Shown here one piece after another: positions 36,693 to 45,632 of a DNA stretch of 64,000 nt. Position numbers and translations under genes: made by a program. The notes beneath the pieces are model-generated. The model did not search any database. It had not been told where the DNA came from and saw only the letters and a list, made by a program, of their open reading frames with translations. The stretch is from the NCBI RefSeq assembly GCF_009696375.1, contig NZ_VUMD01000011.1, positions 1-64,000 of the forward strand, given 5' to 3'. Source of the stretch: Clostridium porci. GTDB lineage: Bacteria > Bacillota > Clostridia > Lachnospirales > Lachnospiraceae. Every line of letters begins with the position of its first letter. The stretch's first letter is position 1.

Positions 36693-37904
36693 TTATCCCT
36701 GGTCATAGGAAACCTCTAAGAAGCCCTCCAAAATAGCCAGAGCCGAACCTCCGATGGATCCGTCCTGTACGCCGCAGGGAAGGATTTCTATGCTTTCCAC
36801 ATGGGAGCTTTCCACAAAGGAGAGCTGCTGGCGGATGATGTTCATCAATTCAACCTGAATCTCTGGATAGGTGAAGATCGCACCGTGGAGAAAAATTTTC
36901 CCTGGGTTCATCAGTATGGCAATGTTGGAGGTAGAGATACCCAGATAACGCAGCCCATGGGTAACGCAGGCAGTTACCGCCTCATCTCCCATGGAATAGG
37001 CGGCCGCAATGGTATCCATTGTGATCGCCTCAGGGGAGGCTACAAGATGGCGCAAAATTCCGTCAGGCTCGGTTTTATAAAGCTTTTGGGCATTATGAAT
37101 AAACCGCTGCTCGCTGGCGATGGTCTGGAGACAGCCCTGCTTGCCGCACTCGCAGCGCAGTCCATTGGGATTGACGATGGTATGGCCGATCTCACCGGAT
37201 ACGTATGAATTTCCCAGAAAAAGATGACCATCCATCATATTTGCGCAAAACATGCCAAGCCCCACATGAAAGAACGCAAAGCTGTCGGGAGTGATTTCCG
37301 GGTGAAAGAGATATTGGCTGAGGGCCATACAACGGACATTGTTCTCAAACAGAACCGGAACTGAAAAGGAGCTGCGTATTTTGGCTATATCCAAGCTGTC
37401 CCACGTGTTATTATTGCTGGCAAGCTTTGACGAGGCTGCGTTTATATGCCCTGGGATAGCAATGCCGATACCGGCAAGCCGATCTTCGGTAATGCCGCAG
37501 GAATGAAGCGCGGCGTCAATCTGCTCCAATATGGCTTCGGTAATGCGTTTTCCGAGAGCCGGCGTATGGGGCTGGCTGTAAAAATAGAGACTTTTTCCCT
37601 TCATATCAGTGACGCTCAGGGACAAAGCCTTTTGGTTAAATTCAACTCCCAGAGATAAGAGAAAGTCTGGGCAGATGTCAAGGGAGATGCGTCTGCGGCC
37701 TGCGCAGGAGGGGTCTGCTGATTCTTCCAGACCCAGCTCGCATACAATGCCCTCGTCCAGCAGCTCGGCAATGGTGAGTGTCGTGGTGGCTGGAGTGATG
37801 CCGGTCAGCTTTGCAATGCTGGTTCGGGAAATAGGGGCATTCCGGTAGATACATTCTAAAATTTTATTCCGGTTGGAGGACTTTCGTTTTACCAATTTGT
37901 ACAT
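36693..37904 (-). CDS. ROK family transcriptional regulator (NagC/XylR-like)
   Basis: The 403-residue protein has an N-terminal winged helix (about 10-65, ISRTSIAKLTGITPATTTLTIAELL split across the recognition helix) and a ROK domain with the zinc motif CECGKQGCLQ. ROK repressors release DNA on binding a sugar or sugar phosphate. It lies 21 bp downstream of the DUF4838 gene on the same strand, and that pair is divergent from the ABC transporter genes. It therefore probably controls this glycan locus. GAAGGAATC precedes the ATG. Confidence 0.9.
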   Translation of the reverse strand: MYKLVKRKSSNRNKILECIYRNAPISRTSIAKLTGITPATTTLTIAELLDEGIVCELGLEESADPSCAGRRRISLDICPDFLLSLGVEFNQKALSLSVTDMKGKSLYFYSQPHTPALGKRITEAILEQIDAALHSCGITEDRLAGIGIAIPGHINAASSKLASNNNTWDSLDIAKIRSSFSVPVLFENNVRCMALSQYLFHPEITPDSFAFFHVGLGMFCANMMDGHLFLGNSYVSGEIGHTIVNPNGLRCECGKQGCLQTIASEQRFIHNAQKLYKTEPDGILRHLVASPEAITMDTIAAAYSMGDEAVTACVTHGLRYLGISTSNIAILMNPGKIFLHGAIFTYPEIQVELMNIIRQQLSFVESSHVESIEILPCGVQDGSIGGSALAILEGFLEVSYDQG

Positions 37905-37925
37905 AATAGCTGATTCCTTCTTATA

Positions 37926-39839
37926 TCAGGCCTCCGGCAAACAAAAGCCTGTATATTTTGCGGAGACCTCGATAATGCGGTAAACATCCAGATAAGGCTG
38001 CATGGAGGCTTCTTGCTTGCGAATAAAATTACAAAATTCAGCAAACAGAAGGTTAGCCTCAGCCTCGTTCCCGGCAGCCAGTGCGGTCAACGCTTTCCCT
38101 AAGCGTACACCATAGCCTGCATGGTAGTCAAGCAGTTTAAAGAAAAATAACTCAAATTCAGAAGAAGCTTCCCCTACCGCCTGTTGGATGGAAGGAAGAA
38201 AATGCTGTATCTGTTTACAGAGCATATGGTAATTGCGCTCCATCGCAGAGGAAACCCGTTTTCCTTTTCCGTTGAAATAATCACAGTCGGATAGCTGAGA
38301 CAGCGTATTCAGATAATTATGTACGCTTTGCCAGTGGCGTCCATAGGCAGCCTGGAAATATTCCTGCTCCAGCTCCTCACAGCTTTGCTTATGGTCAAAA
38401 AGCAGATGGCCCATAAGATAATTTGGAAATGTATTGGGCAGAGCGACGCGCAGCTCCTGACAGCTGATATATCCATTCATGCCAAGAGAAGGAAGGCTTT
38501 TAATATCTCCGGCGATGACGCGGCTGAGCTTTAGGTAGCCGAGATCTCCGTAATGCGCCCGGCCAAGGGGGTAATCGTAGACAAAGCTGTCCCCGTAAAA
38601 CTCCCGCTGCCATTCTTTCAGATAGGAAAGATTTTCAATAATGTCGGTAGGCAGTGTCATCTGGTTTCTCCGATAGGTGGGCAGAGGAACCGTAGTGACG
38701 TTTGAGGGATAGGAAATAGCAAAGCTTCGGCTGATTGGCGCAAACATAAGAGTAAAATGTTCTGGGTGCAGGAGCTTTTCCTTTACCGGCGGGTATAAAA
38801 GCTCCTGGTAGAGCAGGAATACCAGATGACAGCTTAAGCCATGCTCCTCCATCCTGCGGTCGATCCGGTTCAAAAGCTGGATGTATTGATCGGTCGGAGA
38901 AAGATCTTTACAGGCTTCACATTCGCACACATGGTTTGGTTCGTCGGCAAGCCAGATATGAAGAAAATCCACCTGGGTGTGTTCCTCCAGATAGCGTATC
39001 ACTGAATCGGTAAAACGCTCAGCAGCTGTATCGTTTGCGTAGCAAAGATTGGTGTTCATCGGAATCCCTCCAATGAAGGCACGCTTTTTATTTACCTCCG
39101 CCAGCAGTTCAGCCGTTTGTCTTTCAGGCTCCCTGGGGGCGGTAAGCCAGCCGCCTGAGGGGTATCCGATGGCCTCGCAGGTCCAGCCGTGGCCTACTGT
39201 GTGAAGCAGGAGGGAGCGTTGCTTCACTGCCGCCTCCAGCTTCTGGTAGCAGTCCTGATAGAAGTCTGGTTCTTTCTTTTGCGGCGGATACAATGGATTG
39301 TTGATGTGATCATACCAGCGGTTTAGAAAGATAAAGGGTTCCGTGAATTGCAGGAAAAAGCTGTTAAAGCCTACCTTGGGAAGCCAGTCAATAAAATCCA
39401 GTATATTTTCAAGGGAATTGGCGCCCTCAATGCAGACGCCGCGGTGGCGGAGGGAGGCAGTCCTTTCAATATCCATATAGAAGTCCTCAGCTACTGGAGC
39501 AGCAGGAATAAGGGTTCCCTGGGAACCAGGGGCAAGAAAACGGAAGCCCAGCTCCTTTAAAAAGGCATAGACGCCAAGCAGGATACTGCGCGGATTACTG
39601 CCGGTGATGCTTCCCTCTGAAGGAGAGATGCAAATATGATAGGAATCATCCAATGGAGAGGGACGGGCCTCTGCAAGGCAGAGGCGAAGGGTTAAGGTAT
39701 CAGGCTCCTTACAGGCGAAGCCAGGCTGATTGTGGCGGAAGGAAATGGAACTTCCTGTTGCTGAGAGATGAAGGCAGAGTTCCTTGGCGGCAAAGGCAAT
39801 GGTTTCATGCTCTGATTGATATATAAGATGTATATTCAT
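37926..39839 (-). CDS. DUF4838 domain protein, putative glycoside hydrolase
   Basis: The 637-residue protein starts with an alpha-glucuronidase-like N-terminal domain (about 5-120, with AAKELCLHL), then a barrel-like DUF4838 core (about 130-430). The core contains HIWLADEPNHVCECEACKDL, where the Asp-Glu pair is a candidate catalytic site and the three cysteines may bind a metal. It has no signal peptide, so it would act on imported oligosaccharides. The ATG at 39839 is preferred over an upstream TTG at 39902, although AAGGGAG lies about 12 bases before it. The exact substrate is unknown; the NagB-like protein and ROK regulator nearby hint at amino sugars. Confidence 0.8.
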   Translation of the reverse strand: MNIHLIYQSEHETIAFAAKELCLHLSATGSSISFRHNQPGFACKEPDTLTLRLCLAEARPSPLDDSYHICISPSEGSITGSNPRSILLGVYAFLKELGFRFLAPGSQGTLIPAAPVAEDFYMDIERTASLRHRGVCIEGANSLENILDFIDWLPKVGFNSFFLQFTEPFIFLNRWYDHINNPLYPPQKKEPDFYQDCYQKLEAAVKQRSLLLHTVGHGWTCEAIGYPSGGWLTAPREPERQTAELLAEVNKKRAFIGGIPMNTNLCYANDTAAERFTDSVIRYLEEHTQVDFLHIWLADEPNHVCECEACKDLSPTDQYIQLLNRIDRRMEEHGLSCHLVFLLYQELLYPPVKEKLLHPEHFTLMFAPISRSFAISYPSNVTTVPLPTYRRNQMTLPTDIIENLSYLKEWQREFYGDSFVYDYPLGRAHYGDLGYLKLSRVIAGDIKSLPSLGMNGYISCQELRVALPNTFPNYLMGHLLFDHKQSCEELEQEYFQAAYGRHWQSVHNYLNTLSQLSDCDYFNGKGKRVSSAMERNYHMLCKQIQHFLPSIQQAVGEASSEFELFFFKLLDYHAGYGVRLGKALTALAAGNEAEANLLFAEFCNFIRKQEASMQPYLDVYRIIEVSAKYTGFCLPEA

Positions 39840-39910
39840 TGTTAAGTAGTGCTCCCTTCTTTCAGGAATTTTATAGTTTGCTTGCACAACCTTTGCAAAC
39901 AATTAATTAT

Positions 39911-39939
39911 ATTATATAAAAAATAATAAAATCATACAA
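39911..39939 (-). promoter_or_regulatory. promoter of the DUF4838-ROK operon
   Basis: On the minus strand TTGTAT (39939-39934), a 17-bp spacer and TATAAT (39916-39911). The intergenic region 39840-40236 is very A+T-rich and carries divergent promoters for both operons. Confidence 0.7.
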
Positions 39940-40014
39940 GTGTGTAAAAATGCATAAAAAACAAAAGAAAAGATAAGTACAATTCACAAATAAATTTAAA
40001 AAAATAAATATTAG

Positions 40015-40043
40015 TTGAAACAAACGGGAAAATATGCTAATGT
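40015..40043 (+). promoter_or_regulatory. promoter of ABC sugar transporter set 1
   Basis: TTGAAA (40015-40020), a 17-bp spacer and TAATGT (40038-40043), preceded by TGC as in an extended -10. ATGCATAAAAA lies 65 bp upstream. The same arrangement recurs before transporter set 2 (43756-43784). A leader of roughly 190 nt follows, with a CGGC/GCCG hairpin near 40118-40131. Confidence 0.55.
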
Positions 40044-40236
40044 AAAAAACATATAAAAACAAAAAATAAATTATATAGTATAAATAAAGCTGAAATTGTG
40101 TAAGTTTGAATTCTGTATCGGCTTTATGGCCGAAGGGGGAGGATTGCTCTTTTGTGGTGCTCCTTTCGATATGGTAAGTCAATCAGCATGCCGGTCTGAG
40201 AGGAGCCAGGATGGAGCATTAGAAAGGAGGAATACA

Positions 40237-41115
40237 ATGGCGTCTAAAATAGGGATAGAGAAAAAACGAAGGCTGAAGGGGTGGCTGTTTATTTTGCCCG
40301 GGGCGGGTATTATTCTTTTAGTTCGATTTTACCCCATGGTGAAGGCTTTTTTGCTGTCGCTTACTTCAGGGATTGGAGGAGACCAAAGTCTGGTAGGGCT
40401 GCAGAATTACATAAGGTTAACGAAGGATTCCCTGTTTCACACTTCAATGTTTAATACGGTGATTTATCTGATCCAGATTCCGGTGATGCTGATCCTGGCG
40501 CTCATTCTGGCAAGCATTTTGAACCGGCCGAATCTGAAATGGAAAGGTTTGTACAGAACCATGGTATTTTTGCCCTGCATTACCGCAGGCGTTTCGTATT
40601 CGATGGTATTTCGCTCCATGTTTGCGGCCAATGGCCTCGTAAATCAGATATTAATCAAGCTTGGATTGATTGAAGCTGGAATTCAGTGGCTGGCGGAGCC
40701 ATGGCTGGCCCGGATGGTTATCCTGCTGGCTATGACATGGAGGTGGACGGGATATAATGCAGTGTTTTACTTATCAGGTCTGCAAAGTATCGATCGCTCA
40801 CTGTACGAGGCGGCGGAAATTGATGGAGCCGGCAAGCTAAAGCAGCTTACTAAGATAACCATTCCTGTCCTGAAACCGGTGATTTTGCTGACGGTAATCA
40901 ATTCTATTAATGGTACCCTTCAGTTATTTACGGAAACTAAGACAATTACTTCATATGGTCCGGGAAATGCCACGATTACCCTTTCGAACTACATTTATAA
41001 GCTATCCTTTGAGTATTTGCCCCAGTATGGATATTCGGCCGCGATTTCCTATATCGTATTTTTGATGGTGGCGGTACTTGCTTTGATTCAAATGAAGGTG
41101 GGTGATAAACGATGA
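40237..41115 (+). CDS. sugar ABC transporter permease, set 1 (UgpA/MalF type)
   Basis: A 292-residue membrane protein with about six segments. The EAA loop is EAAEIDGAGKLKQLTKITIPVLKP, split as EAAEIDGAG and LTKITIPVL, and is the docking site for an ATPase. The ATG at 40237 follows AAAGGAGG; the longer frame upstream lies in the leader. It overlaps the next permease by 4 bp. Confidence 0.93.
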   Translation: MASKIGIEKKRRLKGWLFILPGAGIILLVRFYPMVKAFLLSLTSGIGGDQSLVGLQNYIRLTKDSLFHTSMFNTVIYLIQIPVMLILALILASILNRPNLKWKGLYRTMVFLPCITAGVSYSMVFRSMFAANGLVNQILIKLGLIEAGIQWLAEPWLARMVILLAMTWRWTGYNAVFYLSGLQSIDRSLYEAAEIDGAGKLKQLTKITIPVLKPVILLTVINSINGTLQLFTETKTITSYGPGNATITLSNYIYKLSFEYLPQYGYSAAISYIVFLMVAVLALIQMKVGDKR

Positions 41116-41945
41116 AAGAAAAACGGTATTCTAGAAATAGAAGCGGAAATGATATAGTGTCCCATGGGTTTTTGATCCTGGTATCCGTCGTTTCGGTTTT
41201 TCCTCTTTATTATATGATCGTGTCCAGTACGAATACCAGTGTGGATGTTCTTAAGGCCAGGCTTCTGCCAGGTGGGGCGTTATTGGATAATCTGAAGACC
41301 CTGGCGGCTACTGCGGATTTTTTTACCGGATTAAAAAACTCGCTTTTGGTTTCCCTGGCAGGAACCTTGCTGGCGATATGTATTACTTCTCTGGCTGGAT
41401 ATGCCTTTGAGATCTACCATGACAAAGGTAAGGACATAACCATGTCCGTCCTTATGCTGTCCATCATGGTGCCTCAGGCAGTTACGCTGATTCCTATGTA
41501 TCTTCTGTTTGCTAAGCTGAATCTGTTAAACAGTGTTACTGGCTATATACTTCCATTTGTATCTTCGGCGTTTTTGATCATGCTGTTTCGTCAGAATACC
41601 AGAACATTTCCCTATGAGATTGTGGAAGCGGCTAGAATTGACGGATTGGGAGAGGTGGAAATCTTTTTGAAAATATTTCTTCCCATTATGCGGCCTGTTT
41701 TTTCTACCGCTACTATAGTAGCCTTTATGAATATATGGAATGAATATCTCTGGGCCTTGATCGTGATGCAGAGTCCGGGCAGTAAGACTCTACAAATAGT
41801 GCTTGCGGGGATGACGGCGGGCTACACGGTGGATTATGGTATGATGATGCTTTTGGCTCTTATTTCTACCATTCCGCTGGCGCTGATGTTTTTCTGCCTT
41901 CAGAAAAGCTTTACAGAAGGAATTGCAGGGTCTGTGAAGTCTTAA
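41112..41945 (+). CDS. sugar ABC transporter permease, set 1 (UgpE/MalG type)
   Basis: A 277-residue permease with about six membrane segments and the EAA loop EAARIDGLGEVEIFLKIFLP. The C-terminus SFTEGIAGSVKS is typical of CUT1 MalG-like permeases. It forms a heterodimer with the preceding protein. Confidence 0.93.
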   Translation: MKEKRYSRNRSGNDIVSHGFLILVSVVSVFPLYYMIVSSTNTSVDVLKARLLPGGALLDNLKTLAATADFFTGLKNSLLVSLAGTLLAICITSLAGYAFEIYHDKGKDITMSVLMLSIMVPQAVTLIPMYLLFAKLNLLNSVTGYILPFVSSAFLIMLFRQNTRTFPYEIVEAARIDGLGEVEIFLKIFLPIMRPVFSTATIVAFMNIWNEYLWALIVMQSPGSKTLQIVLAGMTAGYTVDYGMMMLLALISTIPLALMFFCLQKSFTEGIAGSVKS

Positions 41946-42110
41946 GAACGCTTGTGAATGAATCGCGGTCACGGCCAGCGTGGGGATGTCAGACCTGGGA
42001 GGAGGCAGATATACTGATTGCCTGCACGTTCTAATCACTTAATATGATAGATAACAGTCTGACTGGCTGTTAGATATATGAATCATAAAGATAGTAAAGG
42101 AGGAAGAAAG

Positions 42111-43430
42111 GTGAAAAAAATAATTGTATGGCTGCTGGCGGCAGCGGCAGCAGGAAGTTTAGCGGCCTGCGCTGGCCAGGAGGGTGGCGCGCAGCAGAAT
42201 GCTGCGGCAGAGGCCAAGGGAAAGGCGGAAGCTGATGATGGGGAAAGCGTCAGTATCTGGTGCTGGGATGAGACGTTCAATATTCCGGCGGCTGAGGCTG
42301 CGGCTGACATATACCGGGAAAAAGCGCCGGATTTTCAGGTGGAAATTACGAATTTAAGTTTTGATGATATAGTAACAAGGCTGACTACTGCGGCAGCTGG
42401 AGGGCAGGAGGATACCTTTCCTGATATTATGCTGATGTCAGATACGAATATTAAAAAGTTTGTTACCCTTTATCCGGAGTATTTTGCGGATCTGACGGAA
42501 TCTGGAATTGATTTTTCGCAGTTTGCCGACTATAAGGTAGAAGCAGGCACTGTAAATGGAAGGGTTTATGGGGTTCCTTTTGATAATGGGGCTTCAATTG
42601 CTGTTTACCGGACGGACCTTTTGGAAAAAGCCGGATTGACTGTGGAGGAGCTGGCGGATCTGACCTGGGATGAATATATTGAAAAAGCCGCTCCTGTTGT
42701 GGAGAAAACAGGCCTCCCCATGCTGATAACCGCAGACAATAACCAGTTGATTAACTGCATGCTTCAGAGTAGCGGCTATTGGTATTTTGAGGAGGATGGA
42801 ACCCTTAACTTGAAAAATAATGAAGGCCTGAGAGCTGTGTTCGAAACATATAAAAAGCTCATGGATACAGGAATTCTTCAGATAAGGGCGGATATGGAGT
42901 CCTACTATAGCTCGTTCTTTGACGGCAGCGCAGTAGGAATGATGAATGCATGCTGGATTATGAATACCCTGAAAAAGGATGAAAGCCTTTCTGGAAAATG
43001 GGCAATCGCTAATATGCCCCGTTTTTCCGATATAGAAGGAGCGAGCAATTCGGGTAATACCGGCGGCTCCAGCTGGATTGTCATGAATACAGAAAATAAA
43101 GAACTGGCAATCGACTACTTGAACCATACATTTGCGGGGAGTCCGGAGCTTTACAATGAGTTATTGAAGGAGATTTCAGCGGTGGCAACTTATCTCCCGG
43201 CAAAGGATCAGCCTAACTATCAGGAAAGCCAGCCCTTTTATGGAGGCCAGCCTGTATTTAAAATGATTCTGGAGTATTCGGATACGGTACCGAGGGTGAA
43301 TTACGGAATCTATACGGCGGAGGCTGCGGATGCGGTGAAGACAGCATTGACAGAGTACAGAACAGGGGCGGCTGACCTGGACGCCGCTTTGGAACAGGCG
43401 GAACAGAATGTTTCTTTCCTGATGCAGTAA
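42111..43430 (+). CDS. sugar ABC transporter substrate-binding lipoprotein, set 1
   Basis: The 439-residue protein begins with a lipoprotein signal and lipobox LAAC (Cys20). The rest is a family 1 solute-binding fold (TWDEYIEKAAPVVEK, GASNSGNTGGSSWIVM). The GTG start at 42111 follows AAAGGAGGAAGAAAG at a good distance; an ATG at 42078 has no binding site. It should bind an oligosaccharide outside the membrane. No ATPase gene accompanies the set. Confidence 0.9.
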   Translation: MKKIIVWLLAAAAAGSLAACAGQEGGAQQNAAAEAKGKAEADDGESVSIWCWDETFNIPAAEAAADIYREKAPDFQVEITNLSFDDIVTRLTTAAAGGQEDTFPDIMLMSDTNIKKFVTLYPEYFADLTESGIDFSQFADYKVEAGTVNGRVYGVPFDNGASIAVYRTDLLEKAGLTVEELADLTWDEYIEKAAPVVEKTGLPMLITADNNQLINCMLQSSGYWYFEEDGTLNLKNNEGLRAVFETYKKLMDTGILQIRADMESYYSSFFDGSAVGMMNACWIMNTLKKDESLSGKWAIANMPRFSDIEGASNSGNTGGSSWIVMNTENKELAIDYLNHTFAGSPELYNELLKEISAVATYLPAKDQPNYQESQPFYGGQPVFKMILEYSDTVPRVNYGIYTAEAADAVKTALTEYRTGAADLDAALEQAEQNVSFLMQ

Positions 43431-43484
43431 TGAAATGAATCGGTCTTAATATATTTGCTATAGAAGATGGTTGTACAAGAGAGA

Positions 43485-43535
43485 AACGCCAGAGATAAAT
43501 GGTTCGGAAAGAATGGTTTATCTCTGGCGTTTTTT
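43485..43535 (+). terminator. terminator after ABC set 1
   Basis: A perfect 15-bp stem AACGCCAGAGATAAA / TTTATCTCTGGCGTT with a T-run. Between here and 43840 lies an A+T-rich stretch with the set 2 promoter. Confidence 0.95.
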
Positions 43536-43755
43536 ATAGGTGGGATGCATACAATCATTTATTGCAAAAAACTACATCGTGAGGCAAGGAAAGCGGGATG
43601 GCAGGCAAAAAAGGGAAGCTGTGTCAGATATATGCTTGTCTAATAATTATAGTATATAAAAATATATAAAGATTTTAAAAACGTAAATATGCATAAAAAT
43701 TGAGAAATAAAATAGATAAAAATAACAAATTATTCGAAATAGATAAAAAATAAGG

Positions 43756-43784
43756 TTGAAAAACCTGGGGAGATATGCTAGGAT
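43756..43784 (+). promoter_or_regulatory. promoter of ABC sugar transporter set 2
   Basis: TTGAAA (43756-43761), a 17-bp spacer and TAGGAT (43779-43784), preceded by ATATGC. ATGCATAAAAA lies 67 bp upstream (43689-43699). The layout copies that of set 1. Confidence 0.6.
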
Positions 43785-43839
43785 AAAAATAATGAAGAAG
43801 AAACATAAATTATAAAATAAAATTAATTAGGAGACTGAC

Positions 43840-44769
43840 ATGAACAAAGAAGCGTCACAATTAAAAAAGAGGAATAATAGACGGATCAATCTATGGTGCT
43901 GGGTTTTTATGATGCCTGCGCTGATTTCGTATCTTCTTTTTCAGGGATACCCGATTTTGGCGGGGGCGTTCTACGCTACTCTGGACTGGTCAGGTTTGAG
44001 CTCACGGGCAGTATTTATTGGGTTTGATAATTTCAGAGAGCTGATGGGCGATCCGCTGTTTTTTAATGCGGTGAAGAACACCTTTTGCTATATGCTTCTG
44101 ACCGTGCCTATGCTTCTCTCGATTTCACTTGGCTTGGCGTATCTGTTTAATTCTATTATAAAAAAGGGGGCTGCCTGCTTTAGAACCGTGTTTTTCCTGC
44201 CAGTGATTACCACCACATCCATTGTTGGTATTATTATGATGTTTATTTTTGGAGGCACCGGGGCGCTGAACCAGTTTCTCGGAATGTTCGGTGTTCATGG
44301 AGTGAACTGGCTGGGAAATAAGACGACAGCTCTGCTTATGGTGGCTCTGGTGGGCTGCTGGAAGGATGTAGGAACCTATATGATCTACTGGCTGGCAGCT
44401 TTGCAGAGCGTTCCCCAGGACATGTACGAGGCTGCTAAAATCGACGGAGCGGGGAAATGGAAAACATTTTCCAAGGTAGTGTTTCCCATGATCCTGCCAA
44501 TCGGCGGTGTGATAGCGACCCTTTGTATTATCGGCTCTATGAAGGTTTTTGATTTGGTGCAGACGATGACAGCAGGGGGCCCCTTTTATGCTACTGATGT
44601 GGCGGCCACCTTTGTCTACCGCACTGCATATGCAGGCAGCAATGGTATGCCCCGTCTGGGTTATGCCAGCGCAGCGGCCATGGTTTTTGGCCTGATCGTG
44701 ATTGTTCTTGGAGCGGCTGGAAATACCTTAAAGTCTGTATTTAATAAGAAGAGAGGGGAACAGATGTGA
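43840..44769 (+). CDS. sugar ABC transporter permease, set 2 (UgpA/MalF type)
   Basis: A 309-residue permease with about six membrane segments and EAA loop YEAAKIDGAGKWKTFSKVVFP. TTAGGAGACTGAC precedes the ATG. Its relatives include LacF/UgpA-type subunits of oligosaccharide importers. Confidence 0.93.
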   Translation: MNKEASQLKKRNNRRINLWCWVFMMPALISYLLFQGYPILAGAFYATLDWSGLSSRAVFIGFDNFRELMGDPLFFNAVKNTFCYMLLTVPMLLSISLGLAYLFNSIIKKGAACFRTVFFLPVITTTSIVGIIMMFIFGGTGALNQFLGMFGVHGVNWLGNKTTALLMVALVGCWKDVGTYMIYWLAALQSVPQDMYEAAKIDGAGKWKTFSKVVFPMILPIGGVIATLCIIGSMKVFDLVQTMTAGGPFYATDVAATFVYRTAYAGSNGMPRLGYASAAAMVFGLIVIVLGAAGNTLKSVFNKKRGEQM

Positions 44770-45602
44770 TGAGAAATAGATGTTCAATCGGAAGGCTGCT
44801 TTTATATGGAATCCTTACAGTGGTTGCCTTTTTCTGGATTTACCCATTTTTGTGGATGCTATCTGCTTCATTTAAGACGCAGAATGAGTTTTTTGCCAGC
44901 AGCGTAAGTCTTTTTCCTAAGTCAGTTACTTTGGAGAATCTGGTTCGAGCCTGGAATAATGCTAATTTTGGCGTTTATTTTAAAAATTCGGTACTGGTTA
45001 CGGTGTCGGTCGTATTGATTGTATTGTTCACTACGGCATTGGCAGGTTATGTGATGGGGCGCTATAATTTTGCAGGAAAAAAGGTGGTTCTTAGCATTTT
45101 AATGGCCAGCATCACCATTCCCCTGGTCTTTACTATAATTCCGGTCTATGAGCTGTTGAAGGGAATGGGGTTGTCAAAAAATCTGCTGGGCCTGATCCTG
45201 GCGGAGTCTGGCGGTGGACACGTTATTTTTCTGATGTTGTTTTCCGGCTTTTTTGCGTCTATTCCTAAGGAGATGGAGGAAGCGTCTTTGATTGACGGAT
45301 GCAGCTTTCCTCAGCTATTTATACATATTATGTTTCCGCTTTCTAAGCCAATTATGGTTACAGTGGTGATTATGCAGTTTATATGGACCTGGAATTCCTT
45401 CCTGCTTCCTCTTACGCTTACTCTAAATAATCCTAACATTCGCACGCTGGCGGTTGGACTGTATGCTTTGCGTGGGGAGAATGTGGTGGATTGGACGGGC
45501 ATTGCGGCGGGGGCCAGCATTGCGGTTGTACCTGTAATCATTATCTTCATAGCGTGTCAAAAATATTTTGTTGATGGTATCGCTGGCGCTGTGAAGAGTT
45601 GA
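44769..45602 (+). CDS. sugar ABC transporter permease, set 2 (UgpE/MalG type)
   Basis: A 277-residue permease with EAA loop EEASLIDGCSFPQLFIHIMFP and C-terminus YFVDGIAGAVKS. The start could be the ATG at 44769, which shares one base with the stop of the preceding gene, or a GTG at 44766; GAGGGG lies 8 to 11 bases upstream of either. Confidence 0.92.
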   Translation: MRNRCSIGRLLLYGILTVVAFFWIYPFLWMLSASFKTQNEFFASSVSLFPKSVTLENLVRAWNNANFGVYFKNSVLVTVSVVLIVLFTTALAGYVMGRYNFAGKKVVLSILMASITIPLVFTIIPVYELLKGMGLSKNLLGLILAESGGGHVIFLMLFSGFFASIPKEMEEASLIDGCSFPQLFIHIMFPLSKPIMVTVVIMQFIWTWNSFLLPLTLTLNNPNIRTLAVGLYALRGENVVDWTGIAAGASIAVVPVIIIFIACQKYFVDGIAGAVKS

Positions 45603-45632
45603 TAATAAAAGATAGAAGAGAGGAGAATGGAA

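Noticed and set aside
36521-36706. 61-residue frame on the minus strand after the ROK gene
   Set aside because: It overlaps the ROK stop, lacks a ribosome binding site and runs into the hairpin repeat; no family is recognised.
39907-40182. 91-residue frame on the minus strand
   Set aside because: It is a low-complexity Phe/Tyr/Leu-rich translation of AT-rich promoter DNA.
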